A DNA stretch of 14,513 nucleotides. Source: Candidatus Bandiella numerosa. GTDB taxonomy: Bacteria; Pseudomonadota; Alphaproteobacteria; Rickettsiales; Midichloriaceae. The notes under the pieces are model-generated. The model searched no databases, had not been told where the DNA came from, and was given only the letters and a program-made list of their open reading frames with translations. Of the stretch, positions 1 to 5,318 are shown in pieces; within the stretch, counting starts at the first letter, position 1, and every line of letters begins with the position of its first letter. The translations under genes were made by a program, and so were the position numbers. The stretch spans positions 1 through 14,513 of the forward strand of contig NZ_JAJBJD010000007.1 in assembly GCF_021811875.1 (NCBI RefSeq), read 5' to 3'.

Positions 1-927
1 ACAACAATATGTTGTTCTTTTTATTATGCACGCTCCCAATACTCTACTACTACAAAACGTCCCAATTTCTACACACCTTTCTTCCTGCTTCATCTTCGCC
101 AGATTCTTATCTCTTGCGCTACATTTTGCTCCTAACATCTTTCCCCATCCTCCTAACTTCGTACAACAATTTGTATATCCTCCTATTTTCTTATCACATT
201 TTTCATTATTACCCTTAAACACAGAACCATTAGCTTTCCACTCACCCTGCATCTCCTTAAGTGTAGCCAACATCCCTGCAGCATTACCCATCTCATCATT
301 TGCCTTATAACTCATATCAAAGCATTTTCCATCTATGCACTTTATTTCTTCCCCACACACAACTCTCTTTCTCTCTTCTATGTTATCCCTTTTAAATGAT
401 GGAGGCCTATACCTCTTCTCCTTCTTTATATATTTCTCACTTTCTTCACAATTATATACTCTATTCTGCGCTACACACCAATCTCCTACCTTCTTTTTGC
501 ATTCTGCACTCCTTAGCTGGCAATATGATGCATCATCATATTCCGTGCAGTTATTCCTTGCATATCCCTTACATCTATATACATCCTTATATCTCCAACA
601 ATCCCTGTAAACAGTTTTTCCATTTATTACCCTACTTGCTCCTGGCTCTATACAATCCCTTCCAACCCTCTCACACTTCCCATTTAACTCTACTTCTTTT
701 TCTTCTCGCTCTTTCCTTGCTTTTTCTATCACCTCATCCATATCTTCACTTACTTTATAACTTTCCCCTGATACTCCAACACCTTTTTCCTTTGCATTAA
801 CTTCAATTATAAAAATAATTATTAATGTCATTATTAACGCAATTCCCAGTAGCGAGATTTTAAAATATGTGTATCCCAAAGATCCCGTACTTTCCATTTT
901 TACCAATTTATCATCCTTTATTATCAT
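1..927 (-). CDS. traN: TraN C-terminal half, separate secreted protein (partial, runs off left edge)
   Basis: This is the C-terminal half of the mating-pair stabilisation protein TraN, an outer-membrane protein that contacts the recipient cell. The frame is open from an ATG at 927 to base 1, giving 309 visible residues with no stop. The start overlaps the stop of the preceding TraN half as ATGA, so the two are probably translationally coupled; an in-frame ATG at 897 is an alternative. Residues about 20-45 form a hydrophobic export signal ending near VNA-KEK. After it come cysteine-rich TraN motifs: a YRDCWRYKDVYRC segment, then CQLRSAEC, then IDGKCFDMSY, and finally GGYTNCC, GGWGKMLGAKC, CVEIGTFCSSRVLGAC and TTYCC. 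This order is the conserved C-terminal part of TraN. Normally it is one protein with the preceding half; here it has its own signal peptide. Identification as TraN is secure; function as a separate chain is inferred. Confidence 0.86.
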   Translation of the reverse strand, partial: MIIKDDKLVKMESTGSLGYTYFKISLLGIALIMTLIIIFIIEVNAKEKGVGVSGESYKVSEDMDEVIEKARKEREEKEVELNGKCERVGRDCIEPGASRVINGKTVYRDCWRYKDVYRCKGYARNNCTEYDDASYCQLRSAECKKKVGDWCVAQNRVYNCEESEKYIKKEKRYRPPSFKRDNIEERKRVVCGEEIKCIDGKCFDMSYKANDEMGNAAGMLATLKEMQGEWKANGSVFKGNNEKCDKKIGGYTNCCTKLGGWGKMLGAKCSARDKNLAKMKQEERCVEIGTFCSSRVLGACIIKRTTYCC

Positions 928-2162
928 AGCGGACAATCTCCATCCCATTCATCTATTAATTTAGCGCAGCATTCCTGACGTGCTTCTATTTCTATATTAA
1001 ATTGCCCTTGTCTTGCATATATCCATGTGACCTCTAGCTGATTCCACCCATTTTTTAAATATGGTCTTAGCTCTATATTCACTGTTTTATTAAGATTTGT
1101 TCCATCATACTGAGAGCATCTTCCACCCTTCCCATTGCCTGCATCTACATATGTATCACTGCCATGGCATTCATTTGCTATTTCTAACTTATCTCCTCCC
1201 CAAGTATTGTACACTACCACTCCATTCATCTTAATCATTCCATGGTTATCAAAACCTACTTTCCTTAATTTAAATTCTCTGATGTATGATATATTATTTA
1301 ATTCAAACGTACCTATTGCTATCGTTGTTTTACAACAATCTGCTTGATGGCATTGGTTTACACAACTCTTCCACTTACTGAGCCCTTGACCCGCATAGCC
1401 TGTACTCTCTGATGTAAAAATTATATTTGGATAATTGTATTTCCAGGTAAGACCAGATTGATAACTGTTTGCCACGCCACCAGGCCCTAGATGCTTTCCA
1501 AGTACCACATCACATTTCTTCATTTGGCAACTAACGTTTAAGATTTTCTCGCAATAAAACAATCTATCCTCATCTTCCTCGCATTTCTTATCCTCTCTTA
1601 TCAATCTACTATCTTCCACATCTACATAATATTCCTCAAACTCTACATTCTCCCCTCCCACATCTTTATCCGCTATTTTACACTCAGTTTTTCCTTCTAC
1701 ATTCAATCCTGATATCGGATTCGAAGTTACCGCATCACTCTTTTTTATAAATTCTTTATGTTGTAATTTCCCAACTGTGTAATTTGACCTATGCGGATTC
1801 TCTGCATACGAACTCTTTGCCGCTCCTATCGCTTCCCTAACTCCTTCGTTTTCATCCTTCTCTTGTCCCTTTACCCTAGCGTCTCCCTTTGACCTTAATT
1901 CATACTCACTATATCCTGATTCCTTTGGCTTCTCTGTATATCCGTCTAATTCCTTTACTTGATTACTAAGCTCTCCCTTACCAGTCTCCCCCACATACTC
2001 TTTTGCTTCTTTTTTATAATCATCTATGTAATTAAAATTATATTCTTCTCCCTTAACTTGATTCACTTGCATTAATTCACCTAATATCACTACGTTCAAT
2101 ATTAATAAAATTGCAATTTTACTTTTACTTCTTTCAACACTCACTGGCTTTTTTAACCACAT
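924..2162 (-). CDS. traN: TraN N-terminal half (mating-pair stabilisation protein)
   Basis: This 412-residue exported protein matches the N-terminal and middle part of TraN. Residues 15-38 are a signal peptide (KSKIAILLILNVVILGELMQ). A charged linker of about 130 residues follows, rich in Lys, Glu and Gly. A cysteine-rich region starts near residue 205 (KCEEDEDRLFYCEKILNVSC). The C-terminal third looks like the TraN middle domain: CCKTTIAIGTF, then a beta-rich part with VGFDNHGMIKMNGVVVYN, then LRPYLKNGWNQLEV. The protein stops at WDGDCPL, where an ordinary TraN (F TraN is 602 residues) would run on into the Cys-rich C-terminal domain. That domain is encoded next, from an overlapping ATGA. 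The start overlaps the end of trbC. The middle of TraN is the part that reads recipient receptors in F-type systems, so this half probably carries specificity. Confidence 0.82.
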   Translation of the reverse strand: MWLKKPVSVERSKSKIAILLILNVVILGELMQVNQVKGEEYNFNYIDDYKKEAKEYVGETGKGELSNQVKELDGYTEKPKESGYSEYELRSKGDARVKGQEKDENEGVREAIGAAKSSYAENPHRSNYTVGKLQHKEFIKKSDAVTSNPISGLNVEGKTECKIADKDVGGENVEFEEYYVDVEDSRLIREDKKCEEDEDRLFYCEKILNVSCQMKKCDVVLGKHLGPGGVANSYQSGLTWKYNYPNIIFTSESTGYAGQGLSKWKSCVNQCHQADCCKTTIAIGTFELNNISYIREFKLRKVGFDNHGMIKMNGVVVYNTWGGDKLEIANECHGSDTYVDAGNGKGGRCSQYDGTNLNKTVNIELRPYLKNGWNQLEVTWIYARQGQFNIEIEARQECCAKLIDEWDGDCPL

Positions 2163-3055
2163 ACCATTCCACCAGATTTATTAAATACACCTTCCACATA
2201 CTCAAAGCTTACATTCCCTGCTATCTTATTATACTTTGTGCCGTTGCAACTTGCCGCATCTGTACCCAAATTACCTCTTTCTTCATTCTTACTACATCCA
2301 CCCTCCTTAACTCCAGCAACAACAAATGTTGGCACCACTTTCACTTCAAATTCTTTAAAACTCTCAGGGTCTATAACAACTCCATACCCAGTCTTCCTCA
2401 TCATCTCACTCAAATACTTTGCTGTTTTTTTATAACTTCCTTCCTTAAATCCTCTCATCACTGGTACCCACCCCCTTACCTTTGCTTCTCTCACTATATT
2501 TTCCAGGTTATTGTCACTTAATGACAATGATACGAAAACTAATTTTCTGCATTTCTCACTAATACCTAAAATTCCACTATTAATATTTTTTTCATCTGTA
2601 GCATCTATAGCACCAGCACCTTCAAATAATTTCGTTTCTTTTATATATTCATCCACTCCTTTAAAACTCTTCCTTTTTAGCTCATATGATTCTTTGGCAT
2701 ATTCCTTTGCTTTTTCTGTTGCATCTTTTGCATACTGATGAACTTCCTTCTTATTTAATTCCAATACTTTAGGATTATCATATTTCCTGACCTCTCCCTC
2801 ATATTGTATTGCTTTTTTTGCTCCTTCTTCCGTAATCTTACCTAATCCCATCTCTCCTATATACTCACGTCCCTCAACTTCCATTATCAATTTAGCACTA
2901 CCTAAAAAATACAATAACAACACCACTATTTTTATTGTTTTTTTGATTTCTTTGTTTTTTACTTTCTTTCTACCGATTGCCAAACTTAAAAAGTTTTTCT
3001 CAAATAAACTTAAAAGATTTTTCCTAAAAATTATTTTCATACTCCAACATCCCAT
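2153..3055 (-). CDS. trbC: TrbC, F-type pilus assembly protein
   Basis: TrbC is a periplasmic protein needed for F-pilus assembly, and in F it works with TraW. The C-terminal half carries the family pattern: KLVFVSLSLSDNNLENIVREA, then GWVPVMRGFKEGSYKK, then VVIDPESFKEFEVKVVPTFVV, and a final NKIAGNVSFEYVEGVF. The gene is longer than F TrbC (212 residues). About 130 extra residues lie between the signal anchor (TIKIVVLLLYFLGSAKL, residues about 40-58) and the conserved domain, and look helical and charged. I place the start at the ATG at 3055, just after the traU stop; an ATG at 3040 (MKIIF) is equally possible. A longer frame from 3088 would overlap traU by 31 bases and is less likely. Two cysteines sit in an insertion after VPTFVV. 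The end overlaps traN by 10 bases. Confidence 0.87.
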   Translation of the reverse strand: MGCWSMKIIFRKNLLSLFEKNFLSLAIGRKKVKNKEIKKTIKIVVLLLYFLGSAKLIMEVEGREYIGEMGLGKITEEGAKKAIQYEGEVRKYDNPKVLELNKKEVHQYAKDATEKAKEYAKESYELKRKSFKGVDEYIKETKLFEGAGAIDATDEKNINSGILGISEKCRKLVFVSLSLSDNNLENIVREAKVRGWVPVMRGFKEGSYKKTAKYLSEMMRKTGYGVVIDPESFKEFEVKVVPTFVVAGVKEGGCSKNEERGNLGTDAASCNGTKYNKIAGNVSFEYVEGVFNKSGGMVCG

Positions 3056-3057
3056 AT

Positions 3058-4617
3058 TTACATAATACAGCAATATTTCTTGCGCCACACCAAATACCCA
3101 AAGTCTTCTCCATTACCTGGTATTTCTCTCCCCGCTCCCCATATTGCACTCAGTCTCCCGAATGGATTGCAGCACATACCACCCGTACTATTCGGTATCG
3201 GGAATGTCATTTGTAATTTATACTGCGTTTTCTTAACCTTAACCGCCAACTGCTTCTTGCACACATTACTCACAGTATCCCAAGCAAGCCCTACTCTATG
3301 CAACCTTGCAATCACCCTCTCCACTATTAAACTACTCGCCTGCACTCCCCCGACATGGTTCTCTACAAAACCTCCAAATGGATATAACCCTCCATCACAT
3401 CCTGCGCACCAAAATAAGTTATCTGATGAGAATCCACTCGTTGCCATCATACAATCTGCACTACATGCAAGTTGCGCTATTGGATTACCAAATAATATCG
3501 CCTCAGGATTTAATATTGCATTTAACTCATCATTGTTCCAAAGTGGATCAAACTCACTTAAATACGCAACATCTATAGATGTTTGCTCTAAACACACAAA
3601 ATCCGTCAATAACTCTAACCAATAGATAAGTGGATATATATACCAATGTACATGATAAAAACTATGCTTCAACGCCTCATTATTACTCTTCCTTGCCACA
3701 CTCCCATGCTTCTTAGCGCTCTTCATTAACTGGAACCCTCCAAGACTCACCATACAATATGGTGTCCTCGTAACATCAGCAAGCCTCGCTGGCTCCCAAA
3801 AGCTTATTGGTATCCCAGGTACTGGTAATTTCACTCCTCCAACATCCTTCATACACAAACATGGTATTGTGCTTGGATTGTTCGTATCTTCCCTCCCACC
3901 TGAATATAAAGGTATGTTTCCTATCTTGATCGGAAATATACAACTCCAGCATATATCTGTAATCGGATTTACAAATTTGCCAACGCATGGCTCACTTCTT
4001 GCTTTTTCTACATTACTTGTTAAGGTTAGAATTATTGTTATTATTTGTAATAATGGTTTTATATACTTTAATCGGTCACATTGTTGCTTACAGGTGGGCC
4101 CACTATTTTTTCCAAACCTTATGACTTCATACCACCTGTGAGCTTCTATATGGATGTTGCTTTCTTCTGGATTTATCTCTATCTCTATGCTATATTCATT
4201 ACATGAATTATGAATTACACTACTTACTTTTTTATGAAAGACGAAGAGGTTACTATGCATTATAAAACTTTTGATACTCATAAATACATTAAAAGCCTCC
4301 AAGAAAGCGGCTTTAATGAAAAACAAGCTGAAATGCTCGTTAAATCCCTTCTTGAATCCAGAGACTTTGACCTCTCTATTCTTGCTACTCGCGAGCAGGT
4401 TTCTAAAATTGAATCTAATCTTGAGAAACAAATTTCTGCTACGCGTGAACAGGTTTCTAAAATTGAATCTAATCTTGAGAAAAAGATTGATAATGTCGAA
4501 ACTAAAATTAAAGAACTTAGTAATACTATTTCTAGTAATAAATATGATATTATTAAATGGATGGTTACTCTTTTTGTAACCATGATTATTGCTATTTACC
4601 TTAAACGCTAACTTCAT
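3058..4617 (-). CDS. traU: TraU with a 182-codon in-frame insertion after codon 2
   Basis: TraU is a cysteine-rich periplasmic protein of F-type mating systems, needed for DNA transfer. The conserved protein is unmistakable: CVGKFVNPITDICWSCIFP, FWEPARLADVTRTPYCMVSLGG, FYHVHWYIYPLIYWLE, VAYLSEFDPLW, ILNPEAILFGNPIAQLACSAD, LFWCAGCDGGLYPFGGF, and a final FGYLVWRKKYCC. The open frame is 519 codons, against 330 residues for F TraU. The start at 4617 overlaps the traW stop (ATGA) and has a strong GGAGGTG site 8 bases upstream (4626-4632). After ATG-AAG the frame runs through 182 codons of inserted DNA, then resumes at KYIKPLLQIITIILTLTS, a typical signal peptide with no start codon of its own. Without the insert the product is 337 residues. 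As it stands, TraU would carry a long foreign N-terminus before its signal sequence, or not be made. Confidence 0.88.
   Translation of the reverse strand: MKLAFKVNSNNHGYKKSNHPFNNIIFITRNSITKFFNFSFDIINLFLKIRFNFRNLFTRSRNLFLKIRFNFRNLLASSKNREVKVSGFKKGFNEHFSLFFIKAAFLEAFNVFMSIKSFIMHSNLFVFHKKVSSVIHNSCNEYSIEIEINPEESNIHIEAHRWYEVIRFGKNSGPTCKQQCDRLKYIKPLLQIITIILTLTSNVEKARSEPCVGKFVNPITDICWSCIFPIKIGNIPLYSGGREDTNNPSTIPCLCMKDVGGVKLPVPGIPISFWEPARLADVTRTPYCMVSLGGFQLMKSAKKHGSVARKSNNEALKHSFYHVHWYIYPLIYWLELLTDFVCLEQTSIDVAYLSEFDPLWNNDELNAILNPEAILFGNPIAQLACSADCMMATSGFSSDNLFWCAGCDGGLYPFGGFVENHVGGVQASSLIVERVIARLHRVGLAWDTVSNVCKKQLAVKVKKTQYKLQMTFPIPNSTGGMCCNPFGRLSAIWGAGREIPGNGEDFGYLVWRKKYCCIM
4090..4139. repeat. Inverted repeat inside the traU insertion
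   Basis: ACAGGTGG at 4090-4097 is the exact inverse complement of CCACCTGT at 4132-4139, with 34 bases between. The left arm runs into a perfect 10-bp palindrome, GTGGGCCCAC (4094-4103). GC-rich palindromes stand out in this AT-rich DNA. They lie near the left end of the insertion, upstream of the DUF1640-like gene, so they could be an element end, a binding site or a hairpin. The purpose is unknown. Confidence 0.5.
4255..4611 (+). CDS. DUF1640-like coiled-coil membrane protein, antisense to traU
   Basis: This 118-residue protein is encoded opposite to the whole tra operon. It begins MHYKTFDTHKYIKSLQESGF-NEKQAEMLVKSL, the pattern of DUF1640 (CCDC90-like) proteins, which are common and often multicopy in Rickettsiales. 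Residues about 43-95 are a coiled coil holding two tandem 18-residue repeats (ATREQVSKIESNLEKxIx). Residues about 100-115 (WMVTLFVTMIIAIYL) are a C-terminal membrane anchor followed by KR. I chose the ATG at 4255 because AAGAGG lies just before it and the family starts there; an in-frame ATG at 4210 would add 15 residues. Its codons line up exactly with traU codons on the other strand. All 11 Leu codons are CTT or CTC, and none of the 13 Ser codons is TCA, so it creates no stop in traU. The cellular role of the family in bacteria is not known to me. Confidence 0.8.
   Translation: MHYKTFDTHKYIKSLQESGFNEKQAEMLVKSLLESRDFDLSILATREQVSKIESNLEKQISATREQVSKIESNLEKKIDNVETKIKELSNTISSNKYDIIKWMVTLFVTMIIAIYLKR
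4384..4491 (+). repeat. Tandem 54-bp repeat in the coiled-coil gene
   Basis: Two copies of a 54-bp unit (4384-4437 and 4438-4491) encode ATREQVSKIESNLEKQIS and ATREQVSKIESNLEKKID. The copies are nearly identical at DNA level, with a few silent changes such as CGC/CGT and GAG/GAA. Such units can expand and contract, changing coiled-coil length in steps of 18 residues without altering the frame of either strand. Confidence 0.9.
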
Positions 4618-5318
4618 CTTACCATCACCTCCCTTATCTTGAGTACCTTCCCATCTTGCATAACTATCGCAGGAACTGCTTTTATCCCAAGCTGCTTTAT
4701 CAGCACTCCTCTTTGATCAAAGTAAAAATCTAATTTATATTCCTTTTCTAATTTAACAGGCGATCCTCCTGTTAATATTAACTTTGGCTTTATTTCTGAT
4801 TCTTCGTATTTTTTAATTACATACTTTAATTGATCCTCATCTCCCCCATCAAAAAATATTAATTCATATGGCATACTAACCACATCCAGTGGGTTTACTT
4901 TTGTTCCCTTCCTATGGAACACTATACCCCTTGCGTCTCTTAAATCTTCCTTTACCTCTATACTAGGATCATACTCATATTCCCTTACTTCAGTAGCCCT
5001 TCCTAAATTCAAAGATTTGGGACTCTTAATTCTATCACTTACCTCTTTCTTCATTCTCTCGTTATGCTCATCCAACTCTCCTCTTGCTTCCATATCACTT
5101 AACTTGCCCTTTATTTCCTCTATCGCATCTACTTCCTTAATCTCACTCGTTCTTCCCACCACTCCAAAATCTTTTGCCTTTGCATTAATTGAAAGTAATA
5201 AGGCACTTATTATTACGAATATCCATATCACCACTATAGTGATAGGACTTGTCACTATAATTTTTAAAATCCTATATATTCTACTTTCCTTCTCCTGATT
5301 TTTTCTAACCATCTCCAT
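4614..5318 (-). CDS. traW: TraW, F-type pilus assembly protein
   Basis: TraW is a periplasmic protein needed for pilus assembly, acting with TrbC and TraU. The 234-residue product has a long signal anchor (residues about 20-47, ending SINAKA). The mature N-terminus begins KDFGVVGRTSEIKEVDAIEE, the usual TraW opening. The family C-terminal block follows: PYELIFFDGGDEDQLKYVIKK, then KLILTGGS, then LDFYFDQRGVLIKQLGIKAVPAIV. F TraW is 210 residues, so the length is normal. The start at 5318 has AAGGAG five bases upstream and overlaps the end of traC by 14 bases. The stop overlaps the traU start (ATGA), and the strong traU ribosome binding site lies in its last codons. trbI, which lies between traC and traW in F, is absent. 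Confidence 0.9.
   Translation of the reverse strand: MEMVRKNQEKESRIYRILKIIVTSPITIVVIWIFVIISALLLSINAKAKDFGVVGRTSEIKEVDAIEEIKGKLSDMEARGELDEHNERMKKEVSDRIKSPKSLNLGRATEVREYEYDPSIEVKEDLRDARGIVFHRKGTKVNPLDVVSMPYELIFFDGGDEDQLKYVIKKYEESEIKPKLILTGGSPVKLEKEYKLDFYFDQRGVLIKQLGIKAVPAIVMQDGKVLKIREVMVR

Larger units (their letters stand above)
4066..4611. mobile_element. 546-bp insertion in traU carrying an antisense DUF1640-like gene
   Basis: The segment lies between codon 2 and the signal peptide of traU. It is 546 bp (182 codons), so it keeps the traU frame. An AAG triplet borders both sides (4612-4614 and 4066-4068), which could be a 3-bp target duplication. On the plus strand its last triplet, 4609-4611, is the TAA of the gene it carries. 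I see no transposase and no convincing terminal inverted repeats: the ends read TAATCG and, inward from the other side, TTAGCG, only 4 of 6 alike. The stretch at 4066-4254, before the gene, holds no other recognisable gene. It has an 8-bp inverted repeat and a 10-bp palindrome, and probably the gene's promoter. Insertion is inferred from the fit of the rejoined traU; homologues without the insert would prove it. Confidence 0.68.

Noticed and set aside
9-800. Several plus-strand open frames of 65-134 codons.
   Set aside because: They are Leu/Ser/Phe-rich shadows of the purine-rich minus-strand TraN frame, which has clear family motifs.
3080-3625. Plus-strand open frame of 181 codons.
   Set aside because: It is the antisense of well-conserved TraU sequence, has no recognisable motif and no ribosome binding site.
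4066-4611. Integron-type gene cassette.
   Set aside because: The palindromes lie upstream of the gene, not after its stop, and no attC core site was seen.
5232-5259. Perfect palindrome CACTATAGTG with a nearby TCACTATA.
   Set aside because: It lies inside the traW signal-anchor codons; an AT-rich hydrophobic coding stretch explains it and no promoter is expected there.
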